From assembly GCA_034769895.1 (NCBI GenBank), contig CM068371.1:402333469-402397468 (forward strand): DNA of 64,000 nt, given 5' to 3'. Below, piece by piece: positions 31,885 through 41,731 of the stretch (position 1 is the stretch's first letter; each line of letters opens with the position of its first letter). The translations under genes were made by a program, and so were the position numbers. This stretch comes from Magicicada septendecula. Lineage: Eukaryota > Arthropoda > Insecta > Hemiptera > Cicadidae. Under the pieces are notes generated by a model, which saw only the letters and a program-made list of their open reading frames with translations, searched no databases and was not told the origin of the DNA.

Positions 31885-32880
31885 CAGTGCACTCTCTCTC
31901 TCTCTCTCATCCGGCAGATGTCAGACCAGGGTAGTGCTGGATCAGTGGATTAATGGGTGTTTATTAGGAATTTACATGACAAAAAGTAGCATATATTGTA
32001 CTTAATGGTAAAACATAAAAAACCGACACCTGATTAAAACATCGAATTAAAAGTATAGTAAATTATGTGCTACTTTTCCTTAAAACTATTCAAATTAGTT
32101 TTTTTTTTAAATTTAGTCAAATGAAGGAGAAAATGAAACTCGCAGACTAATGTACAGTACTACTGTTCAATTGCAATGAAAAAGCTGTTCATTTTCATCT
32201 GTTTCGGTTCGACTGCGTCAACATCACATGACAGTTTTTCGGCCGTAGTACTCAACAGCCGAATTCCGAAATGTTTTTGAATTTTTCCAACCAACCTTTA
32301 CTAGGCTGAAAATCATCTTTTTTCATCATTTCTCTGTAGAAAAATTTTGCCTTTCCCTTAAGAATTTCTCCCGCAATAGGCGTATGTCGATTTCGCTCTT
32401 GAAGGAACCAAGTGTAGGCCTATAGGCTATCTTCAACTTGAGGGAACTCGCCCGTTTTTAATGTTTTTCTTACACATTTCTTATTTTCATTGTTTCTGTA
32501 AAAACTCCTTTCCGTGAGGTACGTAATTTTTTCGGTGTTCTTTCTTATGTCGTGTATCGTAGCACGGCCAACACCAAATTCATTTGCGAGGTTAACTAAT
32601 TTATCACCTTTTCGAAGTCTTTTAAAAATCTCGTTTTTCGGAACTAGTGTTAATGTTTTATATTGGACTCACGATCTTAAATTACGTAAACACGGTAAAT
32701 AACTACAACAAGAAAAAACAACTGCAAATAAACGGCACTGTACACAGCGAGAGACTAACGATGCAACTGACGCCTTGGTCAGCGACTTGTTTCCCCCTCC
32801 ACGCTCCCCAGCTCCAGACTAAAAACGCCGGACACTGGAGGGACCGGACTATAGCAGTGCCGGATTACAGAGGGTGTACT
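31885..32880 (-). mobile_element. Pogo/Tigger-type DNA transposon remnant
   Basis: The right end (minus strand 5' end) reads GTACACCCTCTGTAATCCGG, the familiar Tigger-type terminus. The left end, on plus, reads CAGTGCACTCTCTC...ATCCGGCAGA and is the inverted counterpart with a TC microsatellite grown inside it (31891-31909). Between them is a partial CENP-B/pogo-type transposase. The element is ~1 kb, so most of the catalytic domain is missing. Confidence 0.65.
32160..32668 (-). pseudogene. Pogo/Tigger transposase N-terminal fragment
   Basis: Minus-strand reading from 32668: VPKNEIFKRLRKGDKLVNLA, then NEFGVGRATIHDIRKNTEKI. This is the psq/CENP-B-type helix-turn-helix that binds the terminal repeats. 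After an in-frame TAG (near VEDSL) the frame continues YTWFLQERNRHTPIAGEIL and KGKAKFFYREM, the second CENP-B DNA-binding helix domain. It shifts frame after GWLEKFK into HFGIRLLSTTAEKLSCDVDA and ends at 32160. The DDE catalytic domain is absent. This family is close to the jerky/Tigger group. Confidence 0.8.
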
Positions 32881-33949
32881 ATCTTTTTATACACGTCGTC
32901 CAAAAAGACAGTTTTAAAAACATTTATTCGCCAGACCACTGTTTCAACAGCTCTGATAATGTAGCGTCGCATAAATTCGAAACACTATTGTTTCATTAAT
33001 GTTGCATACTTAGGATAGCGAATACGCTGGTAATAGGTTTATAATTTAGGAGAGTGGAAGAATTCGAAGCTCAAGCGCGACTCGCCGTCTTGCAGCCGTT
33101 TCCTCTACTCAGTCTAGCAGGTGTACACACGGTGTACTGAAAGCACGATACACAGTACATGCGAAAAAACAATCGATTTTGTGTGTGTTACACGTCCCCA
33201 GAGAGAGGAGGTGAAATCACAGTTAGTACACATGTCGTGCCGCGTGCCATGTCACGCTAATTGTAAAATTATTTATCAAACTGTGCCATTCTTAGCGGGG
33301 TTTATTTAAAACGGTCTCTTGACTGTCGCGATTACTGATTGCGCGCTGTAACACGCTATCCGTGTATTATCCCGCACGAAGGAATTAACTGTATTTTTTT
33401 TTTTACTTTAATTTGTTCCCATGTAGTCTATTAACTGTGGTCTTTTCGAGATAAGCGCAGCCATAAATGTTACCCTAACGAGGTGAAGAAATCGATTTGT
33501 TATTGTAAATCGACCGTTGTGTATAAGCTTTTACGTTATGAACCATTTGTATTAGTTTTCCAGGGAAGGTTTTTATGTGTATATAAGCATCAGAGTAGTC
33601 GTCATCTTAATCATCATCATCGTAATCATTATCATTACCATTATTTATTTTTCCAACGTTAACCTTAAGGCCTGTTGCGACCACAACAACAAACTTCATT
33701 TAACAGATCGTGAGACGAGCAGAATGTGAATGCAGAGTGCCGAAATTGTCAGGTTACCGACTACAGTAGTACTGTTTTTGTCCAGTTGTCCGGGAGAGGA
33801 GTTTGCTTTCCTCAAACCGAAGCACGATTTGGTCACAGCGCAGTATCAGTCGGGTTTTCACTGTCCGAGACTCACATGTTTTAAAAATCTGTGATTCTGT
33901 GAATAAAATTCCATTGGAAAAATTTTTTCAGTTTAAAGTAACTTATGTG
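32881..33949. other. Intergenic stretch
   Basis: No gene recognised. A CAT/ATC-rich simple-sequence patch lies at 33601-33650. Confidence 0.4.
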
Positions 33950-34460
33950 TTTTGTCGTTTCATCATCAGCCGTGGCTCTACAACACTTGGTGGGTATTGG
34001 CCTGCTCCAAGAATCGATTCCATTCTTCCTTATTGCGTGCCCTAGCTTTCCAGTTTTTTATTTTCAGTTTTCTGAGGTCCTCCTCTATCTGATCTTTGAA
34101 TCTACTTCGGAATCTTCCCCTTGTTTTAGTACCCATTGGTTTCTGGTACAAAATATGTTTCGTAGGGCTGTCATTCCTCCATTCTCTCTATTTGTCCAAC
34201 CCACCTTAGCCTGATTATTTTGTATATTTTGATTATCCTGACTATGTCCGGCTCTTTGTAAAGATGGTATAGTGCATAATTATAGCGCCTGCGCCACATT
34301 CCATTTTCTTGTACTCCTCCAAATATTGCTCTTAGAATCCGTCTTTTACAACAACATAGAAGTCTCTCGCTATTTTTTGTCATTGTTCAGTGTTCTGAAG
34401 CATGTACTGTATGTCAGCACTGACCTGATAAGTGTTTTGTAAATTTTGCATTTCGTTTTG
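33950..34460 (-). pseudogene. LINE RT C-terminal fragment, same family as 58.9 kb
   Basis: The minus strand opens with TLIRSVLTY-like sequence near 34440-34400. It continues NSERLLCCCKRRILRAIFGG and LYHLYKEPDIVRI, then IRLRWVGQIERMEE, and in a shifted frame GRFRSRFKDQIEEDLRKLK and ARNKEEWNRFLEQANTHQVL before a stop. It ends with a TGATGATGA run near 33966. The family is the same as the fragment at 58885-59212, which it matches nearly base for base. Several indels and stops make it non-functional. Confidence 0.8.
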
Positions 34461-34960
34461 TTGTTTAAAAACGTTTAAAGTGTTAGAAGCGAATTTTAAC
34501 TAAAATCTTGAAAATTAAAAGACTGTTAAGTTATTGTCTGTTCAGATAACGAATAAATTCGTTTATCGTTTTATTAACGTATTTCTTTTTTTTATGTTTT
34601 ATGTTATGTTTATGTTCTGGGTTGTATTATTTGGTGCAGTACGAAGGGCTTACTAATAACCAAAGTGGCTTAATTTTGTGATTAATCTTATTTTATCGCC
34701 ACAGATGCTTTTTACGAGGCGTGTGTGTAAAATAATATAGGCTCCCTTGAACTCTAGTATCCGTGCTTGAACTGTTGGAGTTATACACAGATAACAGCCC
34801 TAACAAATGCTCACTTACAGTTTTAAATAATCTTCTTAGCATGAACGATACTATAAACTCGAGTGTTACGTTTCTGCGTGAAGGTTTTGTAACTTTCGAA
34901 TCATAAGTGATATTTTTTTTTTAATTTCAAATCGTTATTAAATTAAAAGAACACTTCTTA
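34461..34960. other. AT-rich intergenic stretch
   Basis: No feature recognised apart from homopolymer A/T runs. Confidence 0.4.
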
Positions 34961-35113
34961 GAGTTAACGGATAATCGATTCTATTTTCGATTCTACTTTA
35001 CTTCGATTCTATTTTCGATTTTTAATGTAGTCAGCTATTTATTATATATTTAATGTTTTATGTTATTCTAATAAATGTTATTTTAAATAAATCGTCTTGT
35101 TTTGTTTTTATTT
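34961..35113 (+). repeat. Left arm of ~150-bp inverted repeat
   Basis: From AGTTAACGGATAATCGATT to TCGTCTTGTTTTGTTTTTATT. It matches the reverse complement of 35415-35555 along its whole length with scattered differences and one internal duplication of CGATTCTATTTTCGATT (34977-35020). Confidence 0.85.
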
Positions 35114-35155
35114 CAATTTGTTCTTTAATTCAAAAAGAAGTAAATTTTTTTTTGC

Positions 35156-35419
35156 TTGTCTTCTCAGTACTACATAGGCCTGACAAAGAAAAAACTGTCC
35201 GAGAGATACAGTCAACATCGCAATGCGTTTTTAAAACCTAATATTTATAAATCTAATTTAGCCACACACTGTTTAAACAATAAACATAAATTTCCAGACA
35301 TTCAAAATGTCAGATTAATTAAAAACGTACAAAAAGGTAACAAAATGAATTTATGGAAAATCCTAATATTTACAAACACAATAATAATAATCTACTATTT
35401 AAAGGACACAGTCAAATAA
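35156..35419 (+). CDS. GIY-YIG endonuclease fragment between inverted repeats
   Basis: The 87-residue ORF contains YYIGLTKKKLSERYSQH, the YIG half of a GIY-YIG nuclease with the conserved Arg, followed by SNLATHCLNNKHKF, the usual A.H....H.F region. The domain resembles the C-terminal nuclease of Penelope-like and related retroelements. The GIY half is missing, so the protein is 5'-truncated and its ATG (35156) is likely fortuitous. The stop TAA at 35417-35419 lies at the inner edge of the right arm. The arms probably represent the element's 3' end, with an inverted second copy at the truncated 5' side. Confidence 0.65.
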   Translation: MSSQYYIGLTKKKLSERYSQHRNAFLKPNIYKSNLATHCLNNKHKFPDIQNVRLIKNVQKGNKMNLWKILIFTNTIIIIYYLKDTVK

Positions 35420-35555
35420 AAACAAAACAAGACGATTTATTTAAAATCATACATTTATTAGAATAATAAAACATTACATATAAATAAGTAGCTGACTACA
35501 TAAACATTACAACAATCGAAAATAGAATCGAAGTAAAATCGATTGTCCGTTAACT
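35415..35555 (-). repeat. Right arm of ~150-bp inverted repeat
   Basis: The reverse complement of this segment aligns with 34961-35113. Together with the ~300-bp GIY-YIG loop it makes a 595-bp foldback structure. Confidence 0.85.
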
Positions 35556-36470
35556 ATATTGTAAGCGAAACATATAATTACAACTCAAACAAACCTCTGA
35601 AAATACAGAATAATTTCTGTGAAACGTGGATCAGGTGAAAATAAACCTACTTGCAGTGTATTTATTTGAAGATATTAAGTTTACATAGGAGACCTGCAGG
35701 AAACTCAACGAGTTACTTACATAGGAACAGCTCTTTAATTAGTCTATATTAATCACAAATCGAAGTTGGGCTGTGCGTTTACAAGAAATGAACTTAATTT
35801 ACACTAATACCGCAGTAATCTCTGGCTGACCAGTGTTCACTTTAATACAGTAATACTTTTTATGTGTATCTCAAGTTTAATTATTCGGCTCCGCTTCGAT
35901 TTTTAAAATGCCAAGATAAACTTAAAATGTTAGTTAGGACTATGTTTGTGTTGTATTGTATTATTCGCTTTGCGTGCCCGTCTTGTCTTATAATTTATTT
36001 TGTGATACGACCTTGGACAGCGTTGTACCGCAGGGAGAAATTTCATCTCCGACGTTGCGGTTTGTCGGAAAACTACTTTCCATGGTACCTCTGATTCCGA
36101 TCCGTGCAGTAAATTGGTAACTACGATCAGTTTATAAATTTTATTAGCGTATCCCACATGAAGTTTCCTTTCTTATCAAGTTTTCTCCGATTTTGTAAGT
36201 AGGCCTACTCGCGAAGCAGCAATGTTGAATACATTTGTGTTCGATCACGATTACTTTAAAAGTAAGCGAACTCTCTACTAAGCCATTCGGTTATTTCCAT
36301 ATGTTAAACGTCAGAATTCACAGATTTATTTTCATAAAGTATAATCTAATTATAAAACTATGTCCGTGTTTATGAATACAGCTTGAATTATGTAAAAGTT
36401 GCATCTGATTGGGTAGTGGAGACGTACAAAATGGGCAGGAAACGACACTGCACTAACTTCGATTTCTGTG
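35556..36470. other. Intergenic stretch left of the Jockey insertion
   Basis: AT-rich with no recognisable gene. Confidence 0.4.
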
Positions 36471-36481
36471 CGCGCATCTAA
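36471..36481. repeat. Candidate target-site duplication, left copy
   Basis: CGCGCATCTAA, identical to 41721-41731. The pair brackets the Jockey-type element, supporting a complete insertion. Confidence 0.7.
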
Positions 36482-36641
36482 TGGCCGTCAGAGCTGTTGG
36501 GTTGTGCGTCGTGAGACGACCCAATGGTTTCCTAGTACCGAGCCTCCGGTAGGGGCTCCTGCCTAGTGGTCCTGTCCAGACGGAATATTATTTATTTAAT
36601 TTTTTAATGGTCGCTACAACGACATGCTCGTACTAGGTCGA
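36482..36641 (-). other. 3' UTR of the Jockey-type element with stem-loop
   Basis: After the ORF2 stop there is an A/T-rich stretch (36587-36609), then GC-rich sequence. It contains an imperfect stem-loop whose outer stem is TTGGGT (36497-36502) with ACCCAA (36519-36524) and whose inner stem is GTCGT / ACGAC around GAG (36508-36520). Such 3' structures can guide RT recognition in LINEs. Its role here is inferred. Confidence 0.5.
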
Positions 36642-39322
36642 CTAGTACAGTATTTGTCGAGGCCGTTTCCAAGATTCATCGGGACGTGTTCGGTACTTGC
36701 CAAGGCCAGCTATGAGTGGGTTTGTCTGGGTCCTCGCAGCTCGGACGTAAAATTTACGTGCAAGTCGCCTTGCGGTGTCATCCAAGGAGCGGACACCGAG
36801 TCCTCTTCTCAGGAGACGAGAAGAAAACCGATAGGGGACTTTGGCCGCTAGCCGAAGACCTCTATCGAGAACGCTTTACAACTTTCTTTTATGAACGGTT
36901 GCGAGGTAACCCCAGACGGGGAGAGCGTAGGTAATGATCGGCAACAGATACGCGTTGACGATCAACTTACCCAGCTTGCGGGTCATAGCCTTGTTGACAA
37001 GTATTGGAAACAGCTGCGCGAGACGAGCGGACGCTTTCTTTCGCATCGTCTCAGCGTGGGCACGCCAGGTGAGCCGACGGTCTAGGTGGACACCGAGGTA
37101 CTTAACTTCACTCGACCAGGGCCAATACGTTCTACCGAGTCTCATTCGGCCTCGTGGTTCTTTCCGGCGCTTTGTGAATAGCACCGCGGAGCTCTTGGTT
37201 TCGTTGACGGCGGCAACTTTCCAGCTTTCCGTCCACGTCGAATATGCATCGAGTGCGCGCTGAAGTCGTGGGATAGCAAAGTCTGCGTTCCGATCGGCGG
37301 TATAGACCCCCGTGTCGTCGGCAAACAGAGCCATCTGGACTCCAGGCTCTCTGGGTGCGTCGTTGACATACACGGAGAACAGGAGAGGCCCTAGCACGCT
37401 ACCTTGAGGTACCCCGGCTGTAATGCGTCTCTCGGAAGAGACATGGTCGTCTATTCGCACGCAAAAAGTCCTCTCCGTCAGAAAGCTAGCAATCAAGCGA
37501 AGGTAGCAATCTGGGAGCTGGATTTCCCGTAGCTTGAACAAGAGCCCGTCATGCCAGACACTGTCAAAGGCGTTTTCCACATCTAGGAAACAGGCGACAG
37601 TCTGCTCTTTCCGACACCCGGCGTCCGTGATGTATTCCACCAGTCTCATCAGCTGATGAGTGGTGGAATGCCCCACACGGAAGCCGAACTATTCGGGGAC
37701 CAGTACATCGAAATTTCTTAGATGGTCTAATACTCTCCGTTGTACGAGACGTTCGAGAACCTTTGACGTGGCTGACAGTAGACTAATGGGCCGGAGGTTG
37801 CCGGGACGGGAAGCGTCCTTTCCCTGCTTCGGGATCACTATGACCGTCGCTTTACACCATTTCTGGGGAAAATAGGCCAGTCTTAGACACGCGTTGAACA
37901 GCGCGACCAAGAAAAGTACTCCTTGCTCCGGGAGTCGAGTAAGAGCGGCGTTCGAGACGCCGTCCAGGCCAGGAGCTTTTCTCGGCACGAGTTCAACGAG
38001 CCGATCTGTGACCTCTTCCCTAGTAATGGGTTCGGGCTCCGAAGTGATCGGAAGAGACAGAAAGTCTTCCACTTCGTTCTCGACTTCTTCATCGAAGTCC
38101 CAGTCCATGGGCGGGTTAGGAGCGACCTGTCGCTCGAAACACGCGCCCAAGTACTCGGCCTTCGCCTCCGGGCGAGCCAGGATTTGACCCAAGGGTCCAG
38201 CAATGGCCGGGATACGAGGCCGGCGCCTCTTCTCTACCAACGCCGAAGGTATCCGGTAAGGGCTACTTTCGTCCGATCCGTCCCCTGCTTGGGCCACGGC
38301 GAGTTCCCAACAGCATCTCCGGTAGGCCTGCATTTCACGACGTAAAATGCCGGTCGCCCGGTTGTACGCTGCCTTGTCGGCCGGATCACGGGTCCGCTGC
38401 CAGCGTCTCCGGAGGCGATTTCTCTCGCAAGCGAGAGCACTCGTCTCCTTTGGGATCCGCTGCCAGTGGGGCGTGACGCCAGGCTTCATCCTGGAAGACG
38501 CGTCGATCGCAGATACGACAGCCTCGTCAAACGCGGCAACTGCCTCGTCGACTTGGCGGACGGTTTCGAGTGGTCCCGCCTCTGGCAATCGGCGACTTAA
38601 CGCCGGGCCATAGCGGTCCCATTCTACCACCTTCCTGACATCTGTGCGTACGACGTGCTGGGTAGCGACGTGTATCAAGATGGGGAGATGATCGGACGAT
38701 AGTTCCGTTAGCGCGGACACATGGACCGGACAGTCAATTCCTTGGATCACCGCTATGTCCAAGACATCGGGAGCCCCGTGGCGTTGTGAGGGTAGAACGT
38801 AGGTTGGGTAGGCCCAATCACTGTTATCCTGCGAGAATCGGCAAACCTGCGTAAACGTTTCCCGTTTGGGGCAGTCAAGCGACTGTTCCAATCGCGATGT
38901 TTACAGTTCAGGTCGCCGGCCATGATGACCCTCCTGTGTGCATCGAACGCGACAGCTAGATCGGGGTGAAGGAGCTCTTTTTGCGGCGGTTTATACGCCG
39001 CGACCATCTGTACGCCGCCTAGAGTGTTTAACAACTCCACGCCTTCGAGGTGAGTCATTGCAGGCAAGACGACTCGGTGATGCTCGAGATTGAGCCTCAC
39101 CGCGACGGCAGTACCGCCACCAGCAGTGCCCGGTCTGTCGTTTCGATAGCACACATAGTTGGCCAGTCGTAACCGACTCGCAGGAGTCAAGTGGGTCTCA
39201 TTGAGAAGCACTACATCGGGTTTGAGTCGGGCCAGTAATTCTTGGAGTTCCTGGATCTTGTTGGACAACCCGTTGGCGTTCCAGGAAAGAATTGAGAGAT
39301 CTCGTTTGAGGACCCGACTCAT
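36642..39322 (-). pseudogene. Jockey-type ORF2: endonuclease and reverse transcriptase
   Basis: ORF2 starts at ATG 39322 (an in-frame ATG also at 39337). The N-terminal apurinic-like endonuclease shows SILSWNANGL, LLNETHL, AGDLNCKHRDWNSRL and, after a frameshift, SSDHLPILIHV. The shift lies in a C-run at 38774-38777 (one base missing). RT follows: PRKAPGLDGVSNAAL, PISLLSATSKVLERL, FLDVENAFDSVWHDGL, GVPQGSVLGPLLFSVYVND and the FADDT box, then LGVHLDRRLTW. TAG at 37689-37691 and TAA at 36876-36878 both replace expected Gln codons. The reading continues in frame after the second to LIAGLGKYRTRPDESWKRPR and a final TAG at 36642-36644. Apart from these lesions the ORF is complete. Confidence 0.9.
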
Positions 39323-41092
39323 AGAAGACCTACACAAGTGGCGGCTTCCACCAAGAGCATGAAGCTCTCGGTTATATCGGCAGTCTCCAAGCGGGAGCGG
39401 ATGGACCTGAAGGTCTGGGCAACTTTGTTGAGATCGAACTCAGCAAGGAAGTTGTGGACCTGGTAGTCGTCAGGTACGGTTTTTGAGGCAGATTGCCCGG
39501 AGACTGTGTGCGCATAAGAGCGCCGAGGCTTATCAATCGGGGGATTGGTGGAAGCCAGAGGTTTCTTAGGGCCAGGTGTAGCGCCTCTAGCGGAGGTGCT
39601 AGGAAGAGGGACAGATGCGATTGCGTCGGACTTCGCGCGCTGCGCAGGCTGTCTGGACTGTGCGGCCGGGTTGGCAGGAGCCCGGGAACGAGCGCCACGG
39701 GGCTTTCTATGCCGCTTCTTTTTGCCTGCGTTAGGAAACCGCGGGGGCGGGAGGTCAGGCGAGGTTGCTTCTAAAGCAGGGGCAGGATTCTCCGGTGCTG
39801 GGGAGGGTTGAGTATTCTCAGGCTCCACAACCGAGATGTTTTCTGTAGGCTGGGTGGTCTCACTTTTAGATGCCACGAGGTTTCGGCGCTTTTTCGCCAT
39901 TGGTGGGACAGGGGCTTGTGAAGGAGCCTGAGTTGGAGTTGCCTGCGCTGCAGGTGTTTGCTTCGGGCCTTTGCTGCGTTTACGTTGCTTGTTAGCAACT
40001 GCGGCGAAAGACACGGCAGCCGTAGCAGGAGGCGAAGGGCCTGGCTGCTCGGTTGCAGTTCTGGAACCAGCTTCCGGATGCCTCGGTGGTGGCAGGCGCC
40101 CTTTCGGCTTTCGCCGCTCGAGCTCCCGCTGAAACACCGGACATGCCCGGTAGTTGGCGGGGTGACTTCCGCCGCAGTTGATGCACCTTTTGAAAGCAGG
40201 TGCATCGCAGTGTTTACTTGCGTGAGGTAAAGAGCACCTCACGCACGCCGGGGCGTTAGAACAGGTCTCTGAGTGGTGCCCGAAGCGTTGACACCTATAG
40301 CATTGAGGCAGAGCCCCGGGAGCGCGGCTTCTTTCCACTTTTACGCGGAATCCAAAAAGCTGCGTAAGAGAGAGTACAGCTTGCGCCTGCCTCGCTGTTC
40401 TCAGTCATGATGCGGACCAGGGGAATTGGACGCCTTGGTCCGGCGGGAGCAAATATACGATGTACCGCGCGAACCGGATAGCCCAGCTCGCGCAGCTCAT
40501 CGAGGATTTCCTCGAGAGGAGATTCCACGTCTAAGCCTCTGAGCACAAAGGACAGAGGCTTCACGTGTTTCGGGGTAAAGGTGTGGAACTGCAGGTTGGC
40601 GGATTCGACAAACGCCATGACGCTGCGGTACTCGTCCATTCCTCGGACAACGATCTTCATAGTATCGCCCCCAAGGAGCTTCAAGTCAACGTTGGCCGGG
40701 GAAAGTCCGGGAGCCACTATCAGTCGCCGGTAAAAACCGGTGACGTTGTTCACGCCGTGAACGAACACGGGCGGGATGCGACGAGTGGCCGGCGGTGCTT
40801 GGGCAGCGGCGGGCACAGTCGGCCCCGAGCCGGATTCGCCATCGGCAGGGACAACTTCCATGGCGGACGCCGAGGAAGAGGTTGAGGAGGACCGATTCCG
40901 CCTCGGTTTCTTAACCGGGCGCCCCCGTGGCCCAACCGCCACGAAAGCGTCGGTCTCGTCACCGGGCAGCGGAACCGTCCGGGGATCGACGACTTGGTCC
41001 GCATCCATAGCCGGAGAACACGGCGAATCGCTCGTGTGGGGTATGGAGGAGGCGAGCGACTGCGTGCTCCTTGACGCGCCCGAACCGGGCAT
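39319..41092 (-). pseudogene. Jockey-type ORF1: gag-like RNA-binding protein with CCHC knuckles
   Basis: Starts at ATG 41092, directly preceded by TAA in frame, so the start is well fixed. The N-terminal ~100 residues are low-complexity. A PRE_C2HC-type region follows (PPVFVHGVNNVTGFYRRLI ... PLSFVLRGLDVESPLEEIL). The frame shifts by one base near 40385-40400, after which LTQLFGFRVKVER leads into three zinc knuckles, CYRCQRFGHHSETC, CVRCSLPHASKHC and CINCGGSHPANYRAC. The Pro/Ala/Lys-rich C-terminus is probably disordered. It ends VGLL at TGA 39319-39321, overlapping the ORF2 start as ATGA. Such ORF1 proteins package LINE RNA. Confidence 0.88.
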
Positions 41093-41720
41093 TTACGCCA
41101 ACGAGCGGGAGGTTCGCCGACCAGAGGCAGCCAGGCTGCCTCCGGCGGTAACCAGGGACCTAGGGTCCGGCCCGAGCCGGATCGCAAGCGGGACTACTGG
41201 AACGCTCAGGCTTTCTACGAGCTGGGCTAATGACCGGCTTCGTTAGATACCTCTCCTTACCAAGAGAGGTGTCCACCGGCATCTTTACCTAGGCGATATC
41301 CAAGCTCGCTTACCACTGGTGGGGGCTCGCAAGGATCTTCCTAGGCAGCGCTACCTAAGAGCCTGAGCGTCAGCGGGCAAGATGCGCTGCGCAACCTTAA
41401 GCTCTGGCAGGCTGTAAATCCTTCCTCTTCAACGGCAGTTGGTGGTCCTGAAAAGGGTCACTCGGGTGGTGGTCCTTAGAAGGTCCGACGGACTCAGCTG
41501 TGAGTGCTGGTTACTCAGTTCACCAGCCAGCTGAGTTTGGTCTTCTTTCTTCTAAGGCCTGTTGAACCAGTAAGCAGGGCAGCAGATGCAGGTTGTCTGT
41601 CCTCGTCAAGTGAAGGCAGCAGGGCAGCAGCTGTACAACAGCGAGTCGCTTTCATAAACGTCCAGTGAAGAGCTGATCCAGAGAGGAGGTCCTTCCTGTT
41701 CAAGAAGCTGAAGCGAAGTA
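41093..41720 (-). other. 5' UTR of the Jockey-type element
   Basis: GC-rich 0.6-kb leader with repeated CTGCTGCCCTGCTG-like words near 41575-41635. No conserved ORF. Jockey elements carry an internal promoter here; no specific motif was identified. Confidence 0.6.
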
Positions 41721-41731
41721 CGCGCATCTAA
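41721..41731. repeat. Candidate target-site duplication, right copy
   Basis: CGCGCATCTAA, the partner of 36471-36481. Confidence 0.7.

Larger units (their letters stand above)
36482..41720 (-). mobile_element. Near full-length Jockey-type non-LTR retrotransposon
   Basis: A 5.24-kb minus-strand element with CT/GC-rich 5' UTR, ORF1 (gag-like), ORF2 (endonuclease and RT) and a short 3' UTR, bounded by the 11-bp CGCGCATCTAA repeat. GC content is clearly higher than the flanks. Both ORFs are damaged by a few recent-looking changes: a frameshift in ORF1, and a frameshift plus two nonsense codons in ORF2. There is no poly(A) at the inferred 3' end; instead a stem-loop lies 15 bp from it. Confidence 0.85.

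Noticed and set aside
39493-41246. Large plus-strand ORFs opposite Jockey ORF1
   Set aside because: GC-rich antisense frames of ORF1; the minus strand carries the zinc knuckles.
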